From Duganella sp. Root1480D1 (GTDB taxonomy: Bacteria > Pseudomonadota > Gammaproteobacteria > Burkholderiales > Burkholderiaceae_D): a stretch of DNA of 64,000 bases. Where the stretch lies: positions 125,355 through 189,354 of the forward strand of contig NZ_LMFZ01000048.1 of the NCBI RefSeq assembly GCF_001427305.1, read 5' to 3'. Of this stretch, positions 28,274 to 37,884 are shown in pieces (the stretch's first letter is position 1; each line of letters opens with the position of its first letter). Under the pieces are notes generated by a model. That model was not told the DNA's origin, did not search any database, and saw only the letters and a list, made by a program, of their open reading frames with translations. The translations under genes and the position numbers were made by a program.

Positions 28274-29980
28274 ATGACGAGACCGGAAAAGGTTCGTTTG
28301 GGTGAAATCCTGGTGCAGCAGAAACTGCTGTCGGAAGAACAGTTGGGCATGGCGCTGGCGGAGCAAAAGCGCAGCGGCCGCAAGTTAGGGCGCGTGTTCG
28401 TTGAGCATGGCTTTGTCACCGAAGAACAGATTTCCGGCGCCCTGGCGCGCCAGCTCAACATCCCCTACATCAACCTCAAGTTCTACCAGATCAGCTCCGA
28501 TCTGGTGCGCTTGCTGCCCGAGACGCAGGCGCGCCGCTTCCGCGCCCTGGTGCTGGAAGACCGCAAGGGCACGATGCTGGTCGGCCTGTCCGACCCGACC
28601 GACCTGTTTGCCTACGACGAGATTTCGCGCCTGCTGAAGCAGACCATCGAACTGGCCGTGGTCAACGAGACCGAGGTGCTGGCCGCGATCGACCGCATCT
28701 ACCGCCGCACCGAAGATATCTCCGGCCTGGCGCGCGAGCTGGAGCAGGAGATGGGCGAGGGCTCGGTGGACTTTGGCGCGCTCGCTGCCGCCAGCCCGGG
28801 GCTGGAAGAAGCGCCGGTGGTCAAGCTGCTGCAGTCGCTGTTCGACGATGCCGCCCAGGTGCGCGCGTCCGACATCCACATCGAGCCGCAGGAAGGCCGG
28901 CTGCAAATCCGCTTCCGCATCGACGGCGTGCTGCACCTGCAGACGGAAGCCGATATCAAGATCGCGCCGGCACTGGCGCTGCGCCTCAAGCTGATGTCCG
29001 ACCTCGACATATCCGAGAAGCGCTTGCCGCAGGACGGCCGCTTCGCCGTGCGCGTCAAGAGCGCGCGGATTGACGTTCGTATCTCCACCATGCCGACACA
29101 GTACGGCGAATCGATCGTGATGCGTTTGCTGAACCAGAGTGGCATGACCTTGCGCCTGGACGCCATCGGCATGCCCAAGCCACTGCTGGACCGCTTCCGC
29201 GCGATTGTGGCGCGTCCGAACGGCCTGGTGCTGGTGACCGGCCCAACCGGCAGCGGCAAGACCACCACGCTGTACTGCGCGCTCGCTGAACTCAATTCGA
29301 TGGAGAAGAAACTGATCACCGTCGAAGACCCGGTCGAATACCGCCTGGCCGGCATCAACCAGGTACAGGTCAACGAGAAGATCGAGCTGGATTTTGCACG
29401 CGTGCTGCGCTCCGCGCTGCGTCAGGACCCGGACATCGTGCTGGTCGGCGAGATGCGCGACCAGGAGACCGCCCAGATCGGCCTGCGCGCCGCAATGACC
29501 GGCCACCTGGTGCTGTCGACCCTGCACACCAACGATGCCGCCAGCACGCCGCTGCGCCTGATGGACATGGGCGTGCCGCGCTATATGGTGGGCAGTTCGC
29601 TGCAGGCGGTGCTGGCGCAACGATTGCTGCGCGTGATTTGCGAGTCCTGCACCACGCCCTATACCTTGACGCCAAACGAACATGAATGGCTCAGCCTGGA
29701 ATTGAAGGACAAGGTCGACATGGGCCACTACTTCTACGGCAAAGGCTGTTCCCATTGCAATGGCCTTGGCTATCGCGGGCGCACCGGGATTTACGAATTG
29801 CTGGAGATGACGCAGTCGGTGGTCGATGCGGCCAATGACCCGGATCCCGCCACCTTCCTGAAAGCCGCTACCCAGCAGATGGCGGGACAGACCTTGCGGC
29901 GCCAGGCGGTGCAACTGGTGGTGCAGGGTCGAACTACCGTCTCGGAGGCGATGCGTATCAGTAACCAGTTAGAGGATTGA
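28274..29980 (+). CDS. mshE: MshE, MSHA pilus extension ATPase with c-di-GMP-binding MshEN domain
   Basis: 568 residues from the ATG at 28274 after GGGGAAG; an upstream in-frame ATG (28259) lacks a ribosome-binding site. The N-terminal MshEN module contains VRLGEILVQQKLLSEEQLGM and KLGRVFVEHGFVTEEQI, matching the paired c-di-GMP-binding motif known from Vibrio MshE, with Arg8 kept. The catalytic half has Walker A GPTGSGKTT (about 324), EDPVEYR, Walker B DPDIVLVGEMRD, STLHTNDA, and zinc cysteines CESC/CSHC. It drives MSHA pilus extension at the inner membrane. First gene of the E-G-F-A-C-D-O-P-Q series. Confidence 0.93.
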   Translation: MTRPEKVRLGEILVQQKLLSEEQLGMALAEQKRSGRKLGRVFVEHGFVTEEQISGALARQLNIPYINLKFYQISSDLVRLLPETQARRFRALVLEDRKGTMLVGLSDPTDLFAYDEISRLLKQTIELAVVNETEVLAAIDRIYRRTEDISGLARELEQEMGEGSVDFGALAAASPGLEEAPVVKLLQSLFDDAAQVRASDIHIEPQEGRLQIRFRIDGVLHLQTEADIKIAPALALRLKLMSDLDISEKRLPQDGRFAVRVKSARIDVRISTMPTQYGESIVMRLLNQSGMTLRLDAIGMPKPLLDRFRAIVARPNGLVLVTGPTGSGKTTTLYCALAELNSMEKKLITVEDPVEYRLAGINQVQVNEKIELDFARVLRSALRQDPDIVLVGEMRDQETAQIGLRAAMTGHLVLSTLHTNDAASTPLRLMDMGVPRYMVGSSLQAVLAQRLLRVICESCTTPYTLTPNEHEWLSLELKDKVDMGHYFYGKGCSHCNGLGYRGRTGIYELLEMTQSVVDAANDPDPATFLKAATQQMAGQTLRRQAVQLVVQGRTTVSEAMRISNQLED

Positions 29981-29981
29981 T

Positions 29982-31217
29982 TTGCCTTACTTCGCGTACA
30001 AGGGCCGAAATGGCCGTGGTGAATTGCTGGCCGGCGTGCTGGAAGGCGCGGACAGCGGGGCTGTTGCCGACCAACTGTTTGCAACCGGGGTGACCCCGGT
30101 CGAAATTACCGAAACAACCGACCGGGCACCGGGCAAGTCGGCCTGGAGCCAGTTGTGGGAACGGCTGACCGAAAAAAGCGTCACTTCGATGGACGTCCAG
30201 TTATTCAGCCGGCAGATGTACACCTTGCTGAAATCGGGGGTGCCGATCATGCGCGGCCTCGCCGGCTTGCAGGAGTCGGCAATCAGCAAAGCCTTTGCCC
30301 GGGTGATCGCCGACCTGCGCGAGTCGCTCGATGCCGGTCGCGAGCTGTCGGCGTCCATGCGGCGCCATCCGGAAGCGTTTACGCCGTTTTACCTGTCGAT
30401 GATACGGGTCGGCGAAATGACCGGCCGGCTGGACGAAGTTTTCCTGCGCCTGTTCGATCACCTCGAGTTCGAGCGCGACATGAAGGAGCGCGTGCGCACG
30501 GCATTGCGTTATCCGACCTTCGTGATGATCGCCATGGCAGTGGCCATGGTGGTGATCAATATGTGGGTGATCCCCGCCTTCGAGGGTGTGTTCCGCAGCC
30601 TGAATGCGGAGCTTCCGCTGATGACGCGCATCCTGCTGGCGACGTCGGGCTTCACTGTCAAGTATTGGCCCTTGTTTGCGGGTTTGCTTGTGGTTGCGGG
30701 CTTCGGATGGCGCTCCTGGATCGCAACCGAGCCGGGGCGCTATGCCTGGGACCGATGGAAATTGCGCCTTCCGATCGCCGGCAAGATCATCCACAAGGGA
30801 ACGATGTCACGCTTTGCCCGCAGCTTCTCCCTCTCGGCCCGCAGCGGCGTGCCGATCGTGCAGGCGCTGACGGTGGTGTCGCAGACGGTCGATAACGCTT
30901 ACCTTGCAGCGCGTGTCGAGCAGATGCGCGACGGGGTCGAGCGCGGCGAAAGCATTCTGCGCACTGCTGTTGCGGCAAACGTCTTTACGCCCGTAGTGCT
31001 GCAGATGATCGCCGTCGGGGAAGAGACCGGCTCGCTCGACGACCTGATGGAAGAAATTGCCGGGATGTACGAGCGCGAAGTCGATTATGAACTGAAGACC
31101 TTGTCGTCGCAGATTGAGCCGATCCTGATTACGTTCCTGGGCATCATGGTGCTGATCCTGGCACTTGGCGTGTTCCTGCCGATCTGGGACCTGGGGAAAG
31201 TCGCCTTCAAAAAATGA
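29982..31217 (+). CDS. mshG: MshG, MSHA inner-membrane platform protein
   Basis: 411 residues from a TTG at 29982, one base after the MshE stop, with AGAGG upstream; the resulting start (PYFAYKGRNGRGELLAG) matches the family. Two T2SSF domains (VQLFSRQMYTLLKSGVPIMRG and RFARSFSLSARSGVPIVQAL) and three transmembrane helices (about 170-195, 220-240 and 375-400) define a GspF/PilC protein. It anchors MshE and guides pilin insertion. The stop overlaps the next start (ATGA). Confidence 0.92.
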   Translation: MPYFAYKGRNGRGELLAGVLEGADSGAVADQLFATGVTPVEITETTDRAPGKSAWSQLWERLTEKSVTSMDVQLFSRQMYTLLKSGVPIMRGLAGLQESAISKAFARVIADLRESLDAGRELSASMRRHPEAFTPFYLSMIRVGEMTGRLDEVFLRLFDHLEFERDMKERVRTALRYPTFVMIAMAVAMVVINMWVIPAFEGVFRSLNAELPLMTRILLATSGFTVKYWPLFAGLLVVAGFGWRSWIATEPGRYAWDRWKLRLPIAGKIIHKGTMSRFARSFSLSARSGVPIVQALTVVSQTVDNAYLAARVEQMRDGVERGESILRTAVAANVFTPVVLQMIAVGEETGSLDDLMEEIAGMYEREVDYELKTLSSQIEPILITFLGIMVLILALGVFLPIWDLGKVAFKK

Positions 31218-31696
31218 CAAAGCCAAGCAGGTTCCGGCGTTTCGAGGCATTGGTGTGGCTGATTGTTGGTTTGGTGCTACTGACGGTTTTCCTCAGCAAG
31301 GTTTCGTTCTACACTAAAAGTGCAGAGGAGCGGGCAATAGATGTGACGCTGTCACAACTGCGCGCCGCAGTGGAAATGCATCGCCTAAGATCAACTGCAG
31401 CAGCTACTACTCTCGAGGGTAGCAATCCCATGCAATTGCTGGCGGTGAAGCCTGCCAATTACCTGGGAGAGTTCGCGAGCCGTGACAGCGCTCCGGTCCA
31501 ACCGGGGACGTGGTTTTTCGACAGGCAGTCAGAAGAGCTGGTTTATGTATTACTTGCTCCAGAGAAATCTTCATTGAAGCAACAACAAATGCTGTATTTC
31601 AAGTTAGAATTGCGGCGCTTGCCCGAACCAACCGTCAGGCCTTCAGAGCCGCCCGCAGCAAATGCCGGTGTTGTTCTGAATCAACTAGATGACTAG
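31214..31696 (+). CDS. mshF: MshF-like small membrane protein
   Basis: 160 residues with one N-terminal transmembrane helix (ALVWLIVGLVLLTVFLSKV) and a pseudopilin-like start to the soluble part (VTLSQLRAAVEMHRLRS), but no prepilin leader. It sits exactly where MshF lies in Vibrio and Shewanella loci, between MshG and the major pilin, and overlaps MshG by 4 bp. The symbol is assigned by position, since the sequence itself is poorly conserved. Its base composition is visibly more AT-rich than its neighbours. Function in MSHA systems is not established. Confidence 0.6.
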   Translation: MTKPSRFRRFEALVWLIVGLVLLTVFLSKVSFYTKSAEERAIDVTLSQLRAAVEMHRLRSTAAATTLEGSNPMQLLAVKPANYLGEFASRDSAPVQPGTWFFDRQSEELVYVLLAPEKSSLKQQQMLYFKLELRRLPEPTVRPSEPPAANAGVVLNQLDD

Positions 31697-31740
31697 CCAC
31701 GCTGCTGGTCCGTATGATTTTTGAACTCATGGGAGAAGTG

Positions 31741-32268
31741 ATGAAAAAGTTTTCTAATTCGATGCGCCGCTCGCAGCAAGCAGGTTTTACCCTGATCGAA
31801 TTGATCGTAGTGATTGTGATCCTCGGCATCCTGGCCGCCACCGCACTGCCGCGCTTCATGGACGTAGGCACCGAGGCCCGCGCTGCAAGCGTATCTGCAG
31901 TACGTGGTTCGCTGAACGCGGCAACCGCGATGGTCCACAGCCGCTGGCTGATCTCCCAAACGTCTCCAGTGAAGATGGAAGGCCTGGACGTCACGGTAGA
32001 TGCTGCGGGCTACCCGACTATCGCGACTACCCAGATTGCAAGCATGGCGGGCATCAACAGTACCGATTACACGACCATTGCCCCAAATTCGTCGGTAGCC
32101 ACTGCTCCTACGACCGGTGCTTCTGAGACTGCATTTGTACCGATCAGCGTAGCGGGTACGAGCAAGGCGGCCAAGTGCTACGTGAAATATGCGGCAGCCG
32201 TGATCAGCTCAGCAACTCCACCTGTCGTGACGCCGCCGGTCATTTCGCAGGACACGTCCGGCTGCTAA
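31741..32268 (+). CDS. mshA: MshA-type prepilin (probable major MSHA pilin)
   Basis: 175 residues from ATG 31741 after GGGAGAAG; the frame extends upstream but without support. The 15-residue leader MKKFSNSMRRSQQAG is cut before FTLIELIVVIVILGILAATA, a perfect type IV prepilin helix with Glu at +5. The globular part has the MSHA pattern (PRFMDVGTEARAASVSAVRG) and a C-terminal Cys pair (KCYVKY ... TSGC) that could form the D-loop disulphide. It is the only MshA/MshB-like pilin in the locus and is therefore the likely main subunit. A prepilin peptidase must act from elsewhere. Confidence 0.88.
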   Translation: MKKFSNSMRRSQQAGFTLIELIVVIVILGILAATALPRFMDVGTEARAASVSAVRGSLNAATAMVHSRWLISQTSPVKMEGLDVTVDAAGYPTIATTQIASMAGINSTDYTTIAPNSSVATAPTTGASETAFVPISVAGTSKAAKCYVKYAAAVISSATPPVVTPPVISQDTSGC

Positions 32269-32292
32269 GCCGCCAGGCACCATAAGGGAGCG

Positions 32293-32823
32293 ATGACAAC
32301 CGGCGGAGCTTCGCCTGGGCGCGGCTTCACAATGGTCGAACTGATCATTGTGCTGGTTGTTATCGGCATCTTGTCGGCGGTTGCGTTTGGCCGCTTCTTC
32401 ATGCGCGGCGACTACGATGCCGCCGGTTTTGCAGCGCAAGCCAGGGCAACGCTGCGCTACGGCCAGCAGCTGGCCATCGCGCAAAACCGGCCGATCTATG
32501 TGTACCTCGACAGCACCAGCGTGGCCCTTTGTTTTGCCGCCGACTGCAGCGCGGCCAATCATGTCCGCGATCCCGGGGGCGGTAATAGCTTTAACGGCGG
32601 CCAATGCGGCAGCGACCGCTCGTGGGCCTGTGTTGCGCCACCGACCAATGTCACCCTGGCACTGTCGCCAGCCGGCGCGGCAAATAACCACTTCTTTTTC
32701 GACGCTTCCGGCAAACCGCAGCTGTCTTCGGGGGCGGAGTTCAACTCCCTCAACCTTCAGGTGAGTGCCGGCAGCGTACAGCAGGCGGTCAGGGTCCAAT
32801 GGGAAACCGGCTATGTCTATTAG
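32293..32823 (+). CDS. mshC: MshC-like minor prepilin
   Basis: 176 residues. Leader MTTGGASPGRG|FTMVELIIVLVVIGILSAVAF has Gly at -1 and Glu at +5. The body (RATLRYGQQLAIAQNRPIYV) is the GspH/FimT-type minor-pilin pattern, with Cys residues likely in disulphides. It is 24 bp after mshA and overlaps mshD by 11 bp. Minor pilins of this kind prime pilus assembly or sit at the tip. The symbol is assigned from gene order A-C-D-O-P-Q, as in MSHA loci. Confidence 0.8.
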   Translation: MTTGGASPGRGFTMVELIIVLVVIGILSAVAFGRFFMRGDYDAAGFAAQARATLRYGQQLAIAQNRPIYVYLDSTSVALCFAADCSAANHVRDPGGGNSFNGGQCGSDRSWACVAPPTNVTLALSPAGAANNHFFFDASGKPQLSSGAEFNSLNLQVSAGSVQQAVRVQWETGYVY

Positions 32824-33403
32824 ACGCCAACGCCAGTCCGGCCTGACTTTCATCGAACTGATCCTGTTCATCATCATCGTTGGCATCGCAGCTGCTGCCG
32901 TCCTGCGCACGCTGGCCAATACCAGCAACGCCAGTGCGGACCCGCTGCGCCGCAAGCAGGCATTGCTGATCGCCGAAGGCTTGCTGGAGGAAGTCCAGCT
33001 TGCGGCGTTCACCTTCTGCGAACCAAGTGACACCACCGAAAACCCCGCGGCGCCTGCCAACTGCGTCACGCCGGAGGCTGTCGGTCCTGAGACCGTGCTC
33101 GGTAATTTGCGGCCTTTCGACAACATCAACGATTATGTGCTGAACCTGGGCGTACCGTATGCCGCCTTCAATAACGCAGCGGGCAAGCTGGTCGATGCCG
33201 CCGGCAACGAGCTCGGTGTGAGTGGCTACGCGGCCACGCTGACGCTGCGCGCGGAACCGCTGAACGGAATCCCGTCGACCGCTGCCGTGGCGACGCAGGA
33301 AGTGTTGCGGCTGACTGTGCGCGTGACGCACGGCCCGCTGGCGAACGACTTCGTCGAACTCGATACCTACCGCACCCGTCACTCACCGCAGGTGGCGCAA
33401 TGA
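32813..33403 (+). CDS. mshD: MshD-like minor prepilin
   Basis: 196 residues from ATG 32813, which begins 11 bp inside mshC; an upstream start in this frame would run deep into mshC. Leader MSIRRQRQSG|LTFIELILFIIIVGIAAAAV has Gly at -1 and Glu at +5 but Leu at +1. The following ANTSNASADPLRRKQALLIAEGLLEEV is the MshD/GspI-like pattern. Four-base overlap with the next gene. Minor pilin by synteny. Confidence 0.8.
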   Translation: MSIRRQRQSGLTFIELILFIIIVGIAAAAVLRTLANTSNASADPLRRKQALLIAEGLLEEVQLAAFTFCEPSDTTENPAAPANCVTPEAVGPETVLGNLRPFDNINDYVLNLGVPYAAFNNAAGKLVDAAGNELGVSGYAATLTLRAEPLNGIPSTAAVATQEVLRLTVRVTHGPLANDFVELDTYRTRHSPQVAQ

Positions 33404-34215
33404 GGCGGGCAGGGGGCTTCACGCTGATCGAGATGATCGTCGTGATCGTCCTGACCGGCATCGTGGCAGGCATGGTGGCCGTCTTCCTGCGCGCGCCGGT
33501 GCAGGCCTATGTCGACAGCGCAGCACGCGCCGAGTTGAGCGATGCCGCCGATATCGCCGTGCGCCGTATCGCCCGCGAGGTGCGGCGTGCACTGCCCAAT
33601 AGCGTGCGAGTCACCGGCGGCGGGAGCACGGTGGAATTCTTTCCGACCAAATCCGGCGGGCGCTATCTTGCCGAAGAGGATGACGAGGGCGCCGGCTATC
33701 TCGATTTTACCGACAGCACCGACCTCACTTTTACCGTGGTCGGGCAGATGCCGTCGCCTGCGATCGTGCCGGGTACCGACTCCATCGTGGTGTACAACCT
33801 GGGACCAGGCATCGACCGTGCGGACGCTTATGCGGGCGACAATATCGCCCTGGTCAGTTCGGTGGCAGGCAATGTCGTCACCCTGGCCAGCAATCCGTTC
33901 GCCAGTACGGGTGCCACTGCGGCGGTGCTGAGTTCGCCGGCGCGCCGGTTCCAGGTGGTGACCGGCCCCGTCAAGTTCGTCTGCGACCTGGCAAATCGCC
34001 AGCTGGTGCGGCAATGGAACTACACGCCGCCATCGACGGCACCGGCTACGGCAATACTGGCCAGCAACGTCACCGCCTGCCGCTTCGCGTATGACGCGAA
34101 TATCGCCAACACGCGCTCCGGCTTGCTTGGCATTAGCCTGACGCTGGCACGGCCGGATATGCCGGCCGAATCGGTGCAACTGTTCCACCAGATCCACGTG
34201 GACAATCCGATATGA
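33400..34215 (+). CDS. mshO: MshO-like minor prepilin
   Basis: 271 residues with leader MRRAGG|FTLIEMIVVIVLTGIVAGMV (Gly -1, Glu +5) and the GspJ/PilW-like continuation DAADIAVRRIAREVRRALPN. The large globular part is family-typical for MshO. ATGA overlaps at both ends couple it to mshD and mshP. It probably belongs to the tip or initiation complex together with MshC, MshD and MshP. Confidence 0.8.
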   Translation: MRRAGGFTLIEMIVVIVLTGIVAGMVAVFLRAPVQAYVDSAARAELSDAADIAVRRIAREVRRALPNSVRVTGGGSTVEFFPTKSGGRYLAEEDDEGAGYLDFTDSTDLTFTVVGQMPSPAIVPGTDSIVVYNLGPGIDRADAYAGDNIALVSSVAGNVVTLASNPFASTGATAAVLSSPARRFQVVTGPVKFVCDLANRQLVRQWNYTPPSTAPATAILASNVTACRFAYDANIANTRSGLLGISLTLARPDMPAESVQLFHQIHVDNPI

Positions 34216-34661
34216 AGAGCATGCGCCAATTTTCGCGGCAGCGCGGCGTGAGCCTGGTAGCGGCCATTTTCCTGGTCGTGGTTTTGGCCTTCCTGGCCGT
34301 TGCGATTGTCACCGTCACTTCCACCCAGCAGGCTGCCTTCGGGCTCGATGTACAGGGAACCCGCGCCTACCAGGCGGCCCGCTCAGGCGTGGAGTGGGGC
34401 CTGCACCGCCAGTTGCGCAGCGCCGCTTTGTGCCCGGCAGCGAGCGGCGCTTCGTCCACGTCGAGTTTCGCCATGCCGGCCGGCACCACCCTCAGCCCCT
34501 ATACTGTTACTGTGAGCTGTACCACCACGGTGCTGGGGGCGATCAGGCGCTATCGTATGCGTTCGGTGGCCTGCAACCAGCCTGCCGCAGGCGCGTGCCC
34601 GAATGCGAACAACAGTTCCGATTATGTGCAGCGGGTCATCCAGGTCGATTTCGGAGAATGA
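34212..34661 (+). CDS. mshP: MshP-like pilin-related protein
   Basis: 149 residues. Leader MKSMRQFSRQRG|VSLVAAIFLVVVLAFLAV has the Gly and helix but lacks Glu at +5, as expected of MshP/PilX-class proteins. The segment TSTQQAAFGLDVQGTRAYQA is typical of that class. Four Cys residues in the C-terminal half may form disulphides. It overlaps mshO by 4 bp, and mshQ begins 4 bp after its stop. Confidence 0.8.
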   Translation: MKSMRQFSRQRGVSLVAAIFLVVVLAFLAVAIVTVTSTQQAAFGLDVQGTRAYQAARSGVEWGLHRQLRSAALCPAASGASSTSSFAMPAGTTLSPYTVTVSCTTTVLGAIRRYRMRSVACNQPAAGACPNANNSSDYVQRVIQVDFGE

Positions 34662-34665
34662 AGAA

Positions 34666-37600
34666 GTGAATAGCCTGTTGCGCCTCTGCCGCTTCCTGCT
34701 GGCTGCCGCCATGTGCGTGGCGCTGGTGGCGCCTGCGCAAGCGGATACCACCATTTCTCTGTTCAAGAGCTTTGCCGGCAATGTCAATTTCGTCGGCGCG
34801 GAAAGGACGCTGCGCAAGGCATCCAATACGACCGATCCGTGCAGCGTCTATTCCGCCAGCGATACCACGGACCTGACGCTGAGCGGCATTCCGACGACCG
34901 CCAAGATCCTCAGCGCCCAGCTTTACTGGGCCGCGTCCGGTACCACTACCGACTATGCCGTGGTATTTGAAGGCAAGGCGGTTACGGCGCCGACTGCACG
35001 CCAGTACAAGAGCGCGACCGTGGGCTACGACTTTTTCAGCGCTGCCTACGATATCACGGCCGAGGTCACCGCCAAGCGCAATGCCAAATATACGTTTTCG
35101 GGCCTGACCATCAACAATTCATCGAAGTGGTGCGACGTGCAGGCCGTGCTTGGCGGCTGGGCAATCATGGTGGTCTATTCCCTGCCGAGCGAAACCTTCA
35201 GGGTGCTGAACATCTATGAAGGCTTCCAGTACATTCAATACAGCAGCGTGAGCCTGTCGCTGTCGAACTTCAAGATTCCACCGTTGACGACCCAGACCGG
35301 GCGCGTGGCCCATATCACCTGGGAAGGGGATGCAACGCTGAGCAGTACTTCGAGCGGCGAATTCCTGACTTTCAACGGTTATTCGATGTCGAACAGCGTG
35401 AACCCACCGGGCAACCAGTTCAACTCGGTCAGTACCATTGCCGGAACGGACTCAGCCTCCTATGGTATCGACTACGATGCGTACACGGTCAGCAGCCCGG
35501 TGATCCAGGCCGGGCAAACCAGCGCGACGACGGTGTACCGCTCCGACCAGGACCTGGTTTTGCTGAGCGCAGAGATCATCGCGGTGCCGAATACGCCCGT
35601 GACGGACCTGGGCATCACCATCTCCCGCGACCAGGCGCCGACGCTTGGCCAAACCATGGTGTACACGGTGAACGTCACCAACTATGGGCCCGCAGCCGAG
35701 CCGGGGACCGTCCAGGTGGTTGACAACCTGCCGTCGCAAGTGAGCCTGGTGTATGCCGGCGGCGACGGCTGGAGCTGCACCCAGTCTGGCCAGAAAGTCA
35801 CGTGCAACTACAACGCGCCGCTGGACGTCGGCGCCAGCGCGCCGCCGCTGCAGCTGACTGTCATGGTCAACGCTGTCACGAATTCGCTCAGCAACACGGT
35901 CACCGTCAGCGGCAGCGAGTTCGACAACCAGATGGCGAACAATACGGCGACAGATACGGCTTCGGTGGACGTGGCGCCTTATGTGTTCACGCAATCGAAA
36001 TGCACCAAAGGCGTGGCGTTCGGCAGCACCGGGCAATGCCTGTTCATCGACTGGAAGAGCGTGGTTGCGGGTGATGACATCCCCGTGTACGTCACGCTGG
36101 TCAACGCTTCCGGCGTCCCGACCGCCCCAAGCGCGACCTTGCCCACTACGGTGTCGATGCGCTTTGGCATGTCCTGCCAGAATCCCGTCAAAGGATCGTC
36201 GGAGTTTGCGTCCTTCCCGGACCGTTCTTCGCTGCTGCCGAAGTGCGCCGAGAGCAGTGCCACGCCGAGCGGCGCGCAATGGTCGTCGTACCGCGCGCTG
36301 GTGGTCGCTGCCAACCAGGCCAGCATCAGCACCCCTCTGACGTTCAATTATTTCGATGTTGGCCGCATCAAGCTGTTCATGCAGGATTCAACAGGCAAGA
36401 CCGGAGCCAGCGGGCCGGTGGTCATGCGTCCATACATGCTAGAGATGGAAGTTTTCAAGACCGCTGCAGACGGAACGCGCACCGATAATCCCGGCGCCAG
36501 CGCCGCCACTGGCGCAATGTTCGCTGCCGCCGGCGAACCGTTCACCATCCGCGTAGGTGTCCGGACGCGCGACAAGACCCCTGGCACCAAGTACTTCGCT
36601 CAGAACTTCGGCAACGAGACATCGCCGCGCAGCGTGAATTTCGACCCGAATCCCAGCGATGGCCTGAATTTTGCCGACATGGTGGCGCAACCGGACCTGG
36701 AGGGCAGCCTCAATCCATTCTCGCTGGGCCGTTCAAGCGGTACGTTCAATTATCCGGAAGTGGGCATCATTACCGTAAAGGCGACCCTCGCCGGCAACGA
36801 TTACCTTGGCAGTGGCGGTATCAGCCCGGCCACCACCAACATCGGCCGCTTCGTGCCCGATCATTTCAATACCAAGCTCGAAGCTCCGGATTCGCTGGGC
36901 CCCATCCTGCCTTGTCCGTCCGACGTGCCTTGCTCCGCCAGCAGCGGCATGGTGTATTCGGGACTGCCGTTTGCCACCACGGTGACGGCCCATGATGTCG
37001 ACGGCAACCTGCTGAAGAACTACCGCGGCGCGTTTTCCAAGGCGCTGTATATGTGCGGCGCAGGCAACCAGACGCTCGCGCCGCCAAGCGGAGGCGTGTG
37101 CCCGGCACTGGTCTTTGGCGCCAGCGCACCCGATAACTCGCTGCGAAGGGACAAGAAAGCGGCAATGGTGAAAGACAGTGGCGACATCGATTTCGATAAC
37201 GACGACGGAACCTTGTCCCTGTCGGTCGACTACAAACTGGCGAACCCCTATTCGATCGCCGGCACCGCGAACGCCGGCCGCCAGGCGCCTGTCCTGGTGT
37301 ACGTGCGCGCGACCGATGCTGACGGAGTCAATTCGCTGTATGGATACAACGCCGCGCGCGAACTGGTGGAGGGCCAGGTGGTGCTGGTCAATGCGCGGCT
37401 GCAGCTGCCGAATCTTTTCGGCTCGGAGCTGCAGTACCAGCCGGTCAACGCGCGCGTGCAATACTGGAACGGTACGCGCTGGGCCACCAGCGCCGGCGAC
37501 TCGATGGCCGACGTGGTCAACCCTGCCTTGCTGCGATTCACCAACTGCAAGAAAAACCTGCTGTCGGGCGGCGCCTGTAAAGCAGCGGTATTGGGCGCCA

Positions 37601-37797
37601 CCTCGAACGCGCTGCGTTCCATCAGCAGTGGCCAGACGCGCTTCCTGCTGAAGGCGCCGGGCGACGGCAATAGCGGCACGACGGATTACTACTTCGACCC
37701 TCTGCTGGCGCCGGAATGGCTGCCAAGCACAGTGGGCAGGGCGACGTTTGGCATTTATCGCAACACACCTGTCACCTATATAAGGGAATTGTACTGA
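34666..37797 (+). CDS. mshQ: MshQ-like large exported protein (DUF11 + DUF6701 type)
   Basis: 1043 residues from a GTG at 34666 (GGAGAA 7 bp upstream), which gives a signal peptide cut after ALVAPAQA. Residues about 28-305 are a beta-rich N-terminal region, about 310-430 form a DUF11-like domain (VTDLGITISRDQAPTLGQTM ... NTVTVSGSEFDNQ), and about 450-1043 is the large MshQ/DUF6701 region containing GRFVPDHF. In MSHA loci mshQ is the last gene of the pilin operon and encodes a surface or tip adhesin candidate. An 87-bp AT-rich gap follows before mshI. Confidence 0.82.
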   Translation: MNSLLRLCRFLLAAAMCVALVAPAQADTTISLFKSFAGNVNFVGAERTLRKASNTTDPCSVYSASDTTDLTLSGIPTTAKILSAQLYWAASGTTTDYAVVFEGKAVTAPTARQYKSATVGYDFFSAAYDITAEVTAKRNAKYTFSGLTINNSSKWCDVQAVLGGWAIMVVYSLPSETFRVLNIYEGFQYIQYSSVSLSLSNFKIPPLTTQTGRVAHITWEGDATLSSTSSGEFLTFNGYSMSNSVNPPGNQFNSVSTIAGTDSASYGIDYDAYTVSSPVIQAGQTSATTVYRSDQDLVLLSAEIIAVPNTPVTDLGITISRDQAPTLGQTMVYTVNVTNYGPAAEPGTVQVVDNLPSQVSLVYAGGDGWSCTQSGQKVTCNYNAPLDVGASAPPLQLTVMVNAVTNSLSNTVTVSGSEFDNQMANNTATDTASVDVAPYVFTQSKCTKGVAFGSTGQCLFIDWKSVVAGDDIPVYVTLVNASGVPTAPSATLPTTVSMRFGMSCQNPVKGSSEFASFPDRSSLLPKCAESSATPSGAQWSSYRALVVAANQASISTPLTFNYFDVGRIKLFMQDSTGKTGASGPVVMRPYMLEMEVFKTAADGTRTDNPGASAATGAMFAAAGEPFTIRVGVRTRDKTPGTKYFAQNFGNETSPRSVNFDPNPSDGLNFADMVAQPDLEGSLNPFSLGRSSGTFNYPEVGIITVKATLAGNDYLGSGGISPATTNIGRFVPDHFNTKLEAPDSLGPILPCPSDVPCSASSGMVYSGLPFATTVTAHDVDGNLLKNYRGAFSKALYMCGAGNQTLAPPSGGVCPALVFGASAPDNSLRRDKKAAMVKDSGDIDFDNDDGTLSLSVDYKLANPYSIAGTANAGRQAPVLVYVRATDADGVNSLYGYNAARELVEGQVVLVNARLQLPNLFGSELQYQPVNARVQYWNGTRWATSAGDSMADVVNPALLRFTNCKKNLLSGGACKAAVLGATSNALRSISSGQTRFLLKAPGDGNSGTTDYYFDPLLAPEWLPSTVGRATFGIYRNTPVTYIRELY

Positions 37798-37884
37798 CAG
37801 TGAGGCTGAACAATGGCAAAATATGGCATATTAATCAAACAATTACGATTGTTTCTTCATCTAAAAGTTTGAAGACAGGGCGCA
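37798..37884. promoter_or_regulatory. AT-rich gap with 7-bp inverted repeat before mshI
   Basis: This is the only sizeable gap in the 16-kb MSHA locus. It is much more AT-rich than its surroundings and holds an inverted repeat AAACAAT (37837-37843) / ATTGTTT (37848-37854) with a 4-nt loop. It likely contains the promoter for the mshI-N half of the locus. No clear -35/-10 pair at standard spacing was identified. Confidence 0.45.

Noticed and set aside
28385..29914. 509-codon minus-strand open frame opposite mshE
   Set aside because: Entirely antisense to a gene with intact Walker and MshEN motifs; no domain of its own.
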